A stretch of 64,000 bases of DNA. Source: Sphingorhabdus sp. 109 (lineage in GTDB: Bacteria; Pseudomonadota; Alphaproteobacteria; Sphingomonadales; Sphingomonadaceae). Where the stretch lies: positions 1,016,001-1,080,000 of the forward strand of contig NZ_LR732707.1 of the NCBI RefSeq assembly GCF_902506555.1, written 5' to 3'. The notes under the pieces are model-generated. The model saw only the letters and a program-made list of their open reading frames with translations. It was not told the DNA's origin and did no database searches. The stretch's first letter is position 1. Every line of letters starts with the position of its first letter. Below are positions 37,764-46,384 of the stretch, piece after piece. A program made the translations under genes and the position numbers.

Positions 37764-38479
37764 AGCGATTTAACTTCGCCGGCCAGCACATAGCCGCCAC
37801 CCCAGACGGTCTTGATAATTTCGGGATTTTTCGGATCGGCTTCGATCTTGCGGCGCAGGCGACTGATCTGGTTGTCGACGGCGCGGTCGAAGGCATGGGC
37901 TTCGCGGCCCTGGGTGATGTCGAGCAGCTGGTCGCGATTCAATACCTTGCCAGCGCGGGATACCAGCGCCAGCAGCATCTGGTATTCGCCGGTCGAGAGA
38001 GACACATTCACTCCATCGGCATCCACAAGGCTTCGCTTGTCACATTTCAGGGTCCAGCCGGAAAATTGATAGCCGCTGCCGTTGGTCCCGACCTGGGCGG
38101 TCCCATTTTTTTCAGCGCGGCGCAAAATAACCTTGATCCGGGCGACCAGTTCGCGCGGACTGAAGGGTTTGGTGATATAGTCGTCTGCGCCCAGTTCGAG
38201 CCCGATGATCCGCTCGGTTTCTTCGGTCTTGGCACTGATGATAATGACCGGGATATCGGTCTTGTCGGTGACAAAGCGGCACAAGCTGAGCCCGTCTTCG
38301 CCGGGCATCATGATGTCGAGCAGGATGATGTCGAAATCATAGGCGTTGAGCAATGACCGCGCGATGCTGGCATCGGCGGCCTGCTGTACCTTATAGCCCT
38401 GTTTGATCAGATATTCGGCCAGCGGTTCGCGCAGCGAGGCTTCGTCATCGACCAGCAATATGTGGGTCTTGTTCGTCAT
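37760..38479 (-). CDS. OmpR-family response regulator
   Basis: A 239-residue regulator. The receiver domain carries Asp in IILLDIMMPGEDG, with DDE near the N-terminus and Lys in ITKPFSPRE. The C-terminal winged helix has the recognition-helix region FDRAVDNQISRLRRKIE and the wing TVWGGGYVL. It is translationally coupled to the kinase gene. Target genes are not visible; the EF-hand gene just upstream is a candidate. Confidence 0.95.
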   Translation of the reverse strand: MTNKTHILLVDDEASLREPLAEYLIKQGYKVQQAADASIARSLLNAYDFDIILLDIMMPGEDGLSLCRFVTDKTDIPVIIISAKTEETERIIGLELGADDYITKPFSPRELVARIKVILRRAEKNGTAQVGTNGSGYQFSGWTLKCDKRSLVDADGVNVSLSTGEYQMLLALVSRAGKVLNRDQLLDITQGREAHAFDRAVDNQISRLRRKIEADPKNPEIIKTVWGGGYVLAGEVKSL

Positions 38480-38511
38480 CGGGTTGCCCTAATAGAGAAA
38501 TTGCAAAATAG

Positions 38512-38564
38512 GAACGGACCGCCAGCCACTTTGGGGGAGAAGGGGGATGGCTGACGATCCGTTC
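38512..38564 (-). terminator. Long imperfect stem-loop after the EF-hand gene
   Basis: The plus-strand arms at 38512-38528 and 38548-38564 are complementary over 17 bases with two mismatches, and a 19-base purine-rich loop lies between them. On the minus strand the stem is followed by CTATTTTG. It sits between the EF-hand gene and the OmpR-like regulator gene and may act as a weak terminator or an mRNA 3' structure. Confidence 0.45.
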
Positions 38565-38585
38565 GCAAAAAGAGTGGTTCAGGGA

Positions 38586-39218
38586 TTAACCGCCTCTTTT
38601 ATTCCGTTCGCCCTTGCGCGCCTTGAAGGCCGCCTGGCGTTCTTCCTTGGTCAGATTGCCGTCTCCGTTGGCATCGGCCTTGTCGAAACGGGCCATTGCC
38701 GCTGCGGTAAATTCGGCCTTGCTGATCTTCTGGTCACCATTGGTGTCGGCATTACGCATCATCGCCATGCCGTGACCGCCACGCTTGTTGCCTTTGCCGC
38801 GCATGCCCTTGCCGCTGCGTTTGCCCTTCATGGCCTTGGCTTCTTCTTGGCTGAGCTTGCCATTGCCGTCCTTGTCGGCGCGAGCAAAGCGCGCGGCCTT
38901 GCGTTCGGCGCGGGCCGCCTCCATTTCGGCTTGGCTCAGTTCGCCGTCGCCATTGCTGTCAGCCTTGGCAAAACGTTCGTCGCGCTTGCCCGCACGTTCG
39001 GCACGCTTCGCTTCACGGTCTTCCTTGGAGAGCTGGCCATCGCCATTTGCATCCATCTTGGCAAAGCGGCTGTTCAGCGATGCGGTCATTTCCGCCCGGC
39101 TGATCGTGCCGTCGCCATTCGCGTCAGCTTTCATGCCACGGTCACCGGGGGCAGCAACGGCAATGCCGCCTGCCATCAACAGGGCGGTAGCGCTCGAGAT
39201 CAAAATTGCTTTTTTCAT
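38586..39218 (-). CDS. Secreted protein with six EF-hand calcium-binding loops
   Basis: A 210-residue exported protein with a signal peptide (about 1-23). Six canonical EF-hand loops begin at Asp32, Asp56, Asp87, Asp115, Asp158 and Asp182, each with DxNGDG- or DxDGNG-like spacing and a Glu or Asp at position 12. The segments between are rich in Lys, Arg and Ala. The fourth and fifth loops are separated by a glycine- and lysine-rich stretch (about 131-150). The start follows an AT-rich leader; an upstream ATG at 39359 lacks a signal-peptide context. Probable periplasmic calcium binding or sensing. Confidence 0.9.
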   Translation of the reverse strand: MKKAILISSATALLMAGGIAVAAPGDRGMKADANGDGTISRAEMTASLNSRFAKMDANGDGQLSKEDREAKRAERAGKRDERFAKADSNGDGELSQAEMEAARAERKAARFARADKDGNGKLSQEEAKAMKGKRSGKGMRGKGNKRGGHGMAMMRNADTNGDQKISKAEFTAAAMARFDKADANGDGNLTKEERQAAFKARKGERNKRGG

Positions 39219-39428
39219 AATATGTTCCTCATGTTCCAGTTCGGGGAAACGCTTTTTCCGTTCCGCCATGAATGTCGTTCTACTGGCAACTTGTCGCTGA
39301 ACTTTGTCAGAACGAACAAAAATTGTCGCAAAATGTATCAATCGACGCGCATGGTTCATTCCCCTGTCAGAAAGAAGCGCTTTTGCGGCCGTTCCCGCTG
39401 CCGCAGGATGACTTTGCGATATAGCGGA

Positions 39429-40130
39429 TCAGCTGTCCATGATCGTGTAGCGGTTTGTGCCGGCCGGTTTGCACATGGTTTTGGACACTTTCAGTTCCTC
39501 GCCGTCCACAATCACAATATCTGTGAGCAGCATGCAGGGCGTTCCGTCCGGCAAGGCATTTTTCGAAGCGATGGTCGAACTGCCCGAGACATTGTCGCGC
39601 ACGCTGCTCCGCCATTCGACCTTTTTACCAATCTCACCACCCTCTGTCGCCCGTTGCGTCGCTTCGGCCGCCTGTTGTTGCTCTTCCGGGTAGAGTCGGC
39701 AGGCCACTGCCTGAGAAAGATCGTTGGCACTGTCGACGAGAAAATCGCCGACCAGCGGGATCTTTCTGGTCATTTTCGCCATCCGGTCGGCCATGCCGAA
39801 CAGCCCCTTGCGCCTGGGACCGGCGTTCGTCCCATCCGGTTTGCCCTGGCCATTGCCGCACAATGTATCAAAGGATGTGGCACCAGCCGGGCCGGCGACG
39901 CTATCTTCGGGGGCTACCGTATCGGCATCCGTAGCGGACTCTTTTGATAACCGGGGACCCGAAGCGCCGCCCTGCTCTGCTGTGGTGGCAGGTTCTTCGC
40001 GTGATGCATCGCCGGATTTGGCTCCGAAAGCATCGCCAAATCGCGCCGAAGCCGGCACGGGAATCATTGCCAGAGCCATGCTGCTTGCCAGAATGACCAA
40101 TTTTACAGGTTTCGCAAACGGGTTGTCCAT
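39429..40130 (-). CDS. Hypothetical secreted protein
   Basis: A 233-residue protein with a signal peptide (about 1-29, ending PVPASA). The mature part has a low-complexity Glu/Ala/Thr stretch, then a DTLCGNGQG motif, a segment with KIPLVGDFLVDSAND and a C-terminal half with three cysteines (VACRL, TPCML, TMCKP). No domain is recognised. It lies upstream of, and codirectional with, the EF-hand gene, with 210 bp between them. Confidence 0.65.
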   Translation of the reverse strand: MDNPFAKPVKLVILASSMALAMIPVPASARFGDAFGAKSGDASREEPATTAEQGGASGPRLSKESATDADTVAPEDSVAGPAGATSFDTLCGNGQGKPDGTNAGPRRKGLFGMADRMAKMTRKIPLVGDFLVDSANDLSQAVACRLYPEEQQQAAEATQRATEGGEIGKKVEWRSSVRDNVSGSSTIASKNALPDGTPCMLLTDIVIVDGEELKVSKTMCKPAGTNRYTIMDS

Positions 40131-40334
40131 GAAAATCCCCTCCCCCGGATACTAGCCATACCACGGGGATAAGCATATTGATTATGTCAGATATTTAACC
40201 AGGCCGGCTCCGGCCGGGCTGGTTCGGTGAAATTTTCAGGCGTGAAAGGCACGCTTTGCCAATTCCTATCGAGGGGTAGATCGATGATTGATTTTTCCCG
40301 GTCGTTTGAAATATGCGTTATTTGGCCATTTCCG

Positions 40335-40360
40335 GGAACCGGACTGGCAATTCTCGCGTT
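40335..40360 (+). promoter_or_regulatory. Candidate sigma-EcfG (general stress) promoter
   Basis: GGAACC (40335-40340) and CGTT (40357-40360) are 16 bases apart. This matches the GGAAC-N16/17-CGTT consensus of EcfG-type sigma factors in alphaproteobacteria. The start codon of the single-domain response regulator follows 34 bp later. Only the sequence match is seen. Confidence 0.6.
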
Positions 40361-40394
40361 AAGGAAGCAGATAGTATATTAGCGGACCAATATT

Positions 40395-40799
40395 ATGACC
40401 CCTCAGATTATGATCGTGGAGGATGAGTTTCTCATCGCCATGGAGCTGGAGCAAATCGTCGGTAACCTCGGCTACGACTGCATCGGTGTTGCCGATGACA
40501 CCGAATCCGCGCTGGCGCTCGTCAGGAAAAAGCCCGGCATTGCGCTCGTCGATGTCAATCTGAGCGACGGGCCGACCGGCCCGATTATCGGCGAACGGCT
40601 GGCCAATGAATTCGGGGTGAAGGTGGTCTTCATCACTGCAAACCCCAGGCAGCTGGGAGACGGCGTCGAGGGAACATTGGGTGCGGTGACCAAACCGGTT
40701 GAAATCGAAGTCCTGAAGGATGTTCTGAACTATCTGGTCGACGTCTCGAACGACAGGGACGATGCCGAACCGCCGCAAAGAATGAAACTGTTCGACTGA
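40395..40799 (+). CDS. Single-domain response regulator
   Basis: A 134-residue stand-alone receiver domain. Acidic pocket residues are Glu9-Asp10, the phospho-acceptor is Asp53 in LVDVNLSDG, the switch Thr is in FITANPRQ (about 81), and Lys100 is in VTKPVE. The ANPRQ segment resembles PhyR-type receivers of the general stress response, including single-domain regulators of sphingomonads. No output domain is present, so it may act as a phosphate shuttle or sink. An EcfG-type promoter lies just upstream, and the convergent HWE kinase is a plausible partner. Confidence 0.9.
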   Translation: MTPQIMIVEDEFLIAMELEQIVGNLGYDCIGVADDTESALALVRKKPGIALVDVNLSDGPTGPIIGERLANEFGVKVVFITANPRQLGDGVEGTLGAVTKPVEIEVLKDVLNYLVDVSNDRDDAEPPQRMKLFD

Positions 40800-40825
40800 T
40801 TTCGGCTATCGGTCGCGCCCGGTTG

Positions 40826-41902
40826 CTAGCTTCCCGATAACCGGGCTGCCTGGACCGCCATATCGATCTGCAGACCGGTGGGCAGCCATAGCCGGTCGAG
40901 TCTGCCGCCCAGTTGCTGGGTTACGGACATTTCGACCAGCTTTGATCCAAAACCGGACCCGGTTGGCGGTGTATCGATCGGCGCGCCACCGTTTTCCGAC
41001 CATTTGAAAAGCACCATGTCCTGGTCCCGGGAAATGACCAGATCGACCTGCCCTTCATCAGCGGCCAAGGCGCCATATTTCATCGAATTGGTTGCCAGTT
41101 CGTGGAAAACAAGCGCGATTGGAGTTGCCGCCCTGTCACCAACCGCAATATCGCCGCCGGAAATACGCAGCCTGTTCTCCGTAAAGGCGGGATAGGATGC
41201 AAATATCTCCGACAGCAGGCGCTGCATTGTCACATCACCCAATACTGCCTGTTCCTTGTCATTATGCGGCCGCACATATTCATGCGCTCGCCCCAGCGCC
41301 GCTATCCGCCCTTTCAGGGTCTCGGCCGGCTCGCGAAAGCTTTCGTCGCCGCGTGCGGTCATGCTGATGAGGCCGGAAATGATGGCAAAAATATTCTTGA
41401 TCCGGTGGCTCAATTCCTGGCTGAGCATCTCGTTGTGGCTGGCCGCCTGTTTTGCATCCTCGATATCGGTACAGGTGCCTATCCAGCGCTGGATCTTCTG
41501 ATCCGGCCCGATAATCGGCAGTGCCCGCCCCAGAACCCAGCGATATTGGCCGGAATGATGACGCAGACGATATTCCACTTCATAGGGCTCGCCGGTCTCG
41601 AGACTGTGATTCCATCGCTTCCAGGCTTCCGGCTGGTCGTCGGGATGAAACATGTCGGCCCAGGCTTCGCCATCGGTTGAGCCCCTGGGCGCTCCGGTAT
41701 ACTCATACCAGCGGGCATTATAATAATCATGATCACCGTCGGGCAGCGTCGACCAGACCATTTGTGGCATGGTATCGGCCAGCGCATGAAAGGCATCACC
41801 GCTCTTCTGCAATGCGCCGCGTTCCTGCAACCGCGAGTCATTTGCCTGCCGGTCTTTATAGTCGGCCAGTCTGAAATTCTTGATCCGGCTGCGAGTAGGC
41901 AT
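40826..41902 (-). CDS. PAS-domain HWE-family histidine kinase
   Basis: A 358-residue soluble kinase. The N-terminal PAS/PAC domain (about 32-155, including QMVWSTLPDGDHDYYNARW) is followed by an HWE kinase core: phospho-His in LSHRIKNIFAIISG, then FHELATNSMKYGAL and the WSE motif for which the family is named. HWE and HisKA_2 kinases feed the PhyR-NepR-EcfG stress pathway in alphaproteobacteria. It is convergent with the single-domain regulator gene, 26 bp apart. Confidence 0.92.
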   Translation of the reverse strand: MPTRSRIKNFRLADYKDRQANDSRLQERGALQKSGDAFHALADTMPQMVWSTLPDGDHDYYNARWYEYTGAPRGSTDGEAWADMFHPDDQPEAWKRWNHSLETGEPYEVEYRLRHHSGQYRWVLGRALPIIGPDQKIQRWIGTCTDIEDAKQAASHNEMLSQELSHRIKNIFAIISGLISMTARGDESFREPAETLKGRIAALGRAHEYVRPHNDKEQAVLGDVTMQRLLSEIFASYPAFTENRLRISGGDIAVGDRAATPIALVFHELATNSMKYGALAADEGQVDLVISRDQDMVLFKWSENGGAPIDTPPTGSGFGSKLVEMSVTQQLGGRLDRLWLPTGLQIDMAVQAARLSGS

Positions 41903-42204
41903 AATCAGATTCCACTATTTATTGAGACGGAAGCTCAGGTGATCAAACAATTCGGAACAGGACAAGTCAGCGCAATTTAGTCTATTTTTGAAAAATGTAA
42001 CCAAATCTTTTTATACCTGCGAATTTTCCTCCGGTCGCTGGCAAAGCATGTTCAAGGCAAACCGACAGGCGAACCCAAGGCTTAAAGCCGCTGTGGCTAT
42101 TATGATATATCGCTATTGAACGCCCTCGCCATGAGGCGCGGACGTAACGCGACATGGCCGGAGAATTAAAATTTTGGCGGAACGGCGCAGTGTTACAAGG
42201 TAGA
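41903..42204. other. Intergenic region, no gene seen
   Basis: These 302 bases lie between the HWE kinase start and the tRNA-Gly 3' end. I see no coding frame, no strong hairpin with a T-run and no clear EcfG-type promoter on the minus strand. The kinase promoter must lie here. Confidence 0.5.
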
Positions 42205-42278
42205 TGGAGCGGGTGAAGGGAATCGAACCCTCGTCGTAAGCTTGGAAGGCTTCTGCTCTACCATTGAGCTACACCCGC
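42205..42278 (-). tRNA. tRNA-Gly (anticodon UCC)
   Basis: The minus strand gives GCGGGTG paired with CACCCGC, discriminator T and an encoded CCA (plus strand TGG at 42205-42207). The anticodon loop CTTCCAA gives UCC, and the T-arm contains GGTTCGATTCC. The length is 74 nt with CCA. No integrase lies next to it. Confidence 0.96.
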
Positions 42279-42344
42279 ATTTCCCGATCGACCGTCAGAT
42301 CGTCCGAATGCGCTGCTATTGCCACCGCTTTTGTGGTCCGTCAA

Positions 42345-43853
42345 TCAGGAAAGCTTGAGATTTGTCTGTGAGGAGAGCGCATGCTGTTCAAACCATTGCG
42401 CGACGGCCTGCTGTTCGGCTTTCGTCATATGCAATCCCAGCTTCGACCGGCGCCAGAGAATATCCTCGGCACTGCGTGCAAATTCATGGTCGACCAGCCA
42501 GCGGATCTCGATCTCGTAGAGGCCGGCAGCAAAAGACTGGCCCAGATCCGCCGCCTGTTTGACTTCGGCCAGCAAAGTGACGGTATCCGTACCATAAGCC
42601 CGGACCAATCGGTGCAATATGACCCGATCGATGAAAGGCCAGCGTTCTTCATATTGGTCGACCAGCGCCTCGACGCCATCATGCCGGAAATCGCCGCCGG
42701 GCAAAGCCGCTTCTCTGGTCCAGTCATCGGTATCGACATCGAGCTTGTCCGCGAGCGTCCGGATCGCCTGCAGCGCTAGCACGCGATAAGTGGTTATCTT
42801 CCCGCCGAAGATCGAGAGCACCGGCGCGCCGTTATCCGTCTCATAATCAAAGACATAATCCCGGGTCACGGTGGCGGCGCTGCGGCTATGGTCGTCATAT
42901 AACGGCCGGACCCCGGAATAGGTCCACTGGATATCGTCTCGGGTTACCGGCTTGACGAAATATTCGCTGGCGGCATCACAGAGATAATCGATTTCGCTGT
43001 CGCTGATCGTCGCGTCACCTTCGGCATAGGTCCACGGCTGGTCGGTGGTACCGATCAGCGTGTGCTCGCCCTCATAGGGAATGGCAAAGATGATTCGGCC
43101 ATCATTGTTCTGGAAAATATAGCTGTGATCGCCCTGATATTTGCGCCTCACCACGATATGGCTGCCCTTGACCAGTCGCAACTTGGCCGCGTGGTTGCTG
43201 CGGTTGTAGAGCGCCGTGACCGGGTCGACCCAAGGGCCGGCGGCGTTGACCAATATCCTGGCCTGTTCGATGCATGGTGCGCCATTCTGCCGAATGTCGA
43301 TATTCCAGTGATCGGCCTTGCGATCGAGTCCGACGCATTCGGCGCGTGTCCGGATCTCGGCGCCGCGCTCGGCGGCATCGCGCGCGGTGAGCGAGACCAG
43401 TCGGGCATCCTCGACCCAGCAATCGGAATAGGCAAAGCCTTTGCTGAGCCGTTTCTGCAGCGGATCGCCACGACGGTCGGTGCGGAGATTGAGGCTTTTG
43501 GTGGCCGGTAATATCTCGCGACCGCCAAGATGATCATATAGGAACAGGCCGAGCCGCAGCAGCCAGGCGGGCCGCATACCCTTGTCGACCGGCAGCACGA
43601 AGCGCATCGGCCAGATGATATGCGGTGCGGCGCGGAGCAGGACTTCCCGTTCCTTGAGCGCCTTGCGGACGAGGTTGAATTCATAATGTTCGAGATAGCG
43701 CAGACCGCCATGGACCAGCTTGGTGCTTGCCGAGGATGTATGCGAAGCCAGATCGTCGCGCTCGACCAGCAGGACCTTCAGCCCCCTGCCCGCTGCATCG
43801 CGCGCAATGCCGACGCCGTTTATACCGCCGCCAATGATAGCCAAATCGTACAT
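42345..43853 (-). CDS. glpD: Aerobic glycerol-3-phosphate dehydrogenase
   Basis: A 502-residue FAD enzyme that oxidises glycerol-3-phosphate to dihydroxyacetone phosphate and passes electrons to quinone. The FAD site is DLAIIGGGINGVGIARDA at the start, and STKLVHGGLRYLE follows. The C-terminal cap domain contains LHRLVRAYGTD. The ATG at 43853 is preferred over 43904, since the Rossmann strand begins at once. It is divergent from glpK with a shared 116-bp promoter region that holds a palindrome. Confidence 0.95.
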   Translation of the reverse strand: MYDLAIIGGGINGVGIARDAAGRGLKVLLVERDDLASHTSSASTKLVHGGLRYLEHYEFNLVRKALKEREVLLRAAPHIIWPMRFVLPVDKGMRPAWLLRLGLFLYDHLGGREILPATKSLNLRTDRRGDPLQKRLSKGFAYSDCWVEDARLVSLTARDAAERGAEIRTRAECVGLDRKADHWNIDIRQNGAPCIEQARILVNAAGPWVDPVTALYNRSNHAAKLRLVKGSHIVVRRKYQGDHSYIFQNNDGRIIFAIPYEGEHTLIGTTDQPWTYAEGDATISDSEIDYLCDAASEYFVKPVTRDDIQWTYSGVRPLYDDHSRSAATVTRDYVFDYETDNGAPVLSIFGGKITTYRVLALQAIRTLADKLDVDTDDWTREAALPGGDFRHDGVEALVDQYEERWPFIDRVILHRLVRAYGTDTVTLLAEVKQAADLGQSFAAGLYEIEIRWLVDHEFARSAEDILWRRSKLGLHMTKAEQQAVAQWFEQHALSSQTNLKLS

Positions 43854-43883
43854 TAGCGACCTAATAAACAAACCAGCAATATG

Positions 43884-43900
43884 TGCAATGTTGCATTGCA
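43884..43900. promoter_or_regulatory. Palindromic operator candidate between glpD and glpK
   Basis: TGCAATG (43884-43890) and CATTGCA (43894-43900) are perfect inverted 7-mers around a 3-bp spacer. They lie 31 bp upstream of glpD and 69 bp upstream of glpK. The spacing suits a dimeric repressor such as GlpR or another DeoR/LacI-type protein, but no regulator gene is in view. Confidence 0.55.
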
Positions 43901-43969
43901 GCATAGGCGGCTTTCGCTTGCCTTTTCAATGCCAGCTTATAGCTTGCAAGGGCAATATGGGAGCGGGAC

Positions 43970-45442
43970 ATGGCGGCACAGCATATTTTGGTTATCGATG
44001 AAGGCACGACATCGACCCGGGCGATGCTGTTTGGCGTCGACGGCAAGTTGCAGGGATCGCAGCAGGAAGCGCTGACGCAATATTATCCGGCTCCGGGACT
44101 GGTCGAACATGATGCTGCCGAAATATGGGACAAGACCCTGAGTTGCTGCCAGAAAATGATCGAAAAGGCTGGCGGAGCAGACAAGATCGCGGCGATCGGG
44201 ATCACCAACCAGCGGGAAACGGTCGTCGCCTGGGACAAGAGATCGGGCGAACCGCTCGGCCGGGCAATCGTCTGGCAGGATCGCCGAACGGCTGACACAT
44301 GCGACAGGCTGAAGGCTGACGGCCTCGAGCCGATGGTTCAGAACAAGACGGGCTTGCTGCTCGATCCCTATTTTTCCGGTAGCAAGATCGGCTGGATGCT
44401 GGAACACTGGCCCGACGTAAAAGCCGCGGGCGATAATCTCGCCTTCGGCACGATCGAATCCTACCTCATCTACCGGCTGACCGGCGGGCAGCATGTCACG
44501 GACGCTAGCAACGCAAGCAGGACAATGCTGATGGGGCTGGAATCGGATGACTGGGATGATGCGCTCTTGGCGCTTTTCGACATTCCCGGAAAGACGCTGC
44601 CGCGCATTGTCGATTGCGCGGGGACGCTGGGGACCACCGCACCGAACCTGTTCGGCAGCCCGATCGCGATATGCGGTTCCGCCGGTGACCAGCAGGCAGC
44701 CACCATCGGCCAGGCCTGTCTGGCGATCGGCCAGACAAAAGCCACTTTCGGGACCGGAGCCTTCATCCTGACCAACAGCGGGGAAACGGCACCACGGTCG
44801 GACAATCGCCTGCTATCGACCATTCTCTATCAATATCAGGGCCGCCGTGTCTATGCGCTCGAAGGGTCGGTATTCGTGGCCGGCAGCCTGATGCAATGGC
44901 TGCGCGACGATATCGGTTTGCTGAAATTTGCCGGAGAGAGCGAGGAACTGGCGCGCTCGGTCGACGACAACGGCGGGGTCTATCTGGTCCCAGCCTTGTC
45001 CGGCCTCGGCGCTCCGCACTGGCGCGCCGATGCGACCGCGACCATCTCCGGTATGAGCTTTGCATCGAAAAAGGCGCATATCGCTCGCGCCGCGCTCGAA
45101 TCAATGGCCTATCAATGCCACGATCTGAAAACAGCTTTTTCCGCTGACGGGGTCGACTGGCAAAATTTGCGGATTGATGGCGGCATGGTGGCCAATGACT
45201 GGATGGTGCAGGATCTCGCCGATATTCTCGACATCAGGGTCGAACGGCCGGAATTTTTCGAGACTACGGCGCTGGGTGCCGCAATGCTGGCGGCGGTCGG
45301 TTGCGGAATATATGGTTCGCTCGAAGCCGCTGCGACGATGATCTCGGGGCTCGACGTTCACGAACCGGCGATCGCAGCAGATGTCAGAGACTTGCGTCTG
45401 GCGGGCTGGAAACGGGCCATCACTTCAGTTCTGGCCAGCTAG
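43970..45442 (+). CDS. glpK: Glycerol kinase
   Basis: A 490-residue FGGY-family kinase that phosphorylates glycerol to sn-glycerol-3-phosphate. The ATP-phosphate motif is LVIDEGTTSTRAMLF near the start. ITNQRETVVAWDK, the IVWQDRRT motif and ATFGTGAFILTNSG are family features, as is the GGMVANDWMVQDLADIL block near the C-terminus. No glpF facilitator gene is adjacent. A bidirectional terminator follows. Confidence 0.96.
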   Translation: MAAQHILVIDEGTTSTRAMLFGVDGKLQGSQQEALTQYYPAPGLVEHDAAEIWDKTLSCCQKMIEKAGGADKIAAIGITNQRETVVAWDKRSGEPLGRAIVWQDRRTADTCDRLKADGLEPMVQNKTGLLLDPYFSGSKIGWMLEHWPDVKAAGDNLAFGTIESYLIYRLTGGQHVTDASNASRTMLMGLESDDWDDALLALFDIPGKTLPRIVDCAGTLGTTAPNLFGSPIAICGSAGDQQAATIGQACLAIGQTKATFGTGAFILTNSGETAPRSDNRLLSTILYQYQGRRVYALEGSVFVAGSLMQWLRDDIGLLKFAGESEELARSVDDNGGVYLVPALSGLGAPHWRADATATISGMSFASKKAHIARAALESMAYQCHDLKTAFSADGVDWQNLRIDGGMVANDWMVQDLADILDIRVERPEFFETTALGAAMLAAVGCGIYGSLEAAATMISGLDVHEPAIAADVRDLRLAGWKRAITSVLAS

Positions 45443-45456
45443 GATGTTGCAGCCAT

Positions 45457-45485
45457 AAAAAAGCCCGCATTGCGCGGGCTTTTCT
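45457..45485. terminator. Bidirectional rho-independent terminator
   Basis: AGCCCGC (45462-45468) and GCGGGCT (45474-45480) pair around a 5-base loop. An A-run precedes and a T-run follows, so the element can end glpK on the plus strand and petC on the minus strand. Confidence 0.85.
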
Positions 45486-45513
45486 AGTCAGCAGTTGAAG
45501 AGGCTGCGCGTCT

Positions 45514-46365
45514 TCAGACCTTCTTTTTCTTTTCCGCTTTCACGTCGGCCCAGATCGTCCGGTAGGACAGATAGGCGAGAATCGTCGCAATCAGCAGGAA
45601 AGCGATGACCGCCCAGCCGGTCTGGTGCCGTTCTTCCAGCTTTGGTTCTGCCGTCCAGATCAGGAAAGCCGTCACATCTTCAGCCATCTGTTCGATGCTG
45701 GGGTTGGTGCCGTCGGAATAGCTGACCATATCGGCAGCCGCCAGTGGTGGGGCCATCGCGAGGTTCAGGTTGGCGAAATAAGGATTATAATGCAGTCCCG
45801 GTCCCGGCTGGTTGGCTTCAGGCAGATTTGCCGGAGGGTTCTGGTAGCCGGTCAGCAGCGAATAGACATAAGGAGCTCCGCCTTCGCGCGCCTTGGTGAT
45901 CAGGGAGAGATCAGGCGGGATCGCGTTGTTGTTGGCAGCGGCTGCCGCAACGTTGTTGGCAAATGGCTTGGGGAACTTGTCGGCAGGCAACGATGGGCGG
46001 GACGACATTTCGCCGGTGTCCGGATCGACATCCGGTGTCTGGATAGCCCAGTTGGCCGCGATTGCCTTCACTTCGTCTTCATTATAGCCGATTTCTTCCA
46101 GATTGCGGAAAGCGACCAGACGGAGCGAGTGGCAGGCTGCGCAGACTTCCTTGTACACCTGGAAGCCGCGTTGCAGCTGCTGGCGATCAAATTTTCCCAG
46201 CGGACCATCGGAGGTGAAGGAAATATCCTTCGGTTCCTGATGGAACGCATGTTCGGCGGTTTCCGCCGGCGGGTTGGAGATATATTCTTTTGCTCCCATT
46301 GCAAAAGAAACCAGGAGCCAGCCTGAAAAGAACAGGCCAACCAATATTCCGATAAATCTTACCAT
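45514..46365 (-). CDS. petC: Cytochrome c1 of the bc1 complex
   Basis: A 283-residue membrane-anchored c-type cytochrome. The CxxCH heme site is Cys75-Ala-Ala-Cys78-His79, and a Met in AAADMVSY is the likely sixth ligand. A signal-like membrane segment begins the protein and a C-terminal helix (VIAFLLIATILAYLSY) anchors it. It is the last gene of the petABC operon, 19 bp after petB. Confidence 0.95.
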   Translation of the reverse strand: MVRFIGILVGLFFSGWLLVSFAMGAKEYISNPPAETAEHAFHQEPKDISFTSDGPLGKFDRQQLQRGFQVYKEVCAACHSLRLVAFRNLEEIGYNEDEVKAIAANWAIQTPDVDPDTGEMSSRPSLPADKFPKPFANNVAAAAANNNAIPPDLSLITKAREGGAPYVYSLLTGYQNPPANLPEANQPGPGLHYNPYFANLNLAMAPPLAAADMVSYSDGTNPSIEQMAEDVTAFLIWTAEPKLEERHQTGWAVIAFLLIATILAYLSYRTIWADVKAEKKKKV

Positions 46366-46384
46366 TACGACAGGTCCCTGTTTC

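Noticed and set aside
38547-39947. 466-codon frame on the plus strand across the EF-hand and secreted-protein genes
   Set aside because: It is antisense to two genes with signal peptides and clear EF-hand loops. The repeated codon pattern of EF-hands keeps the reverse frame open.
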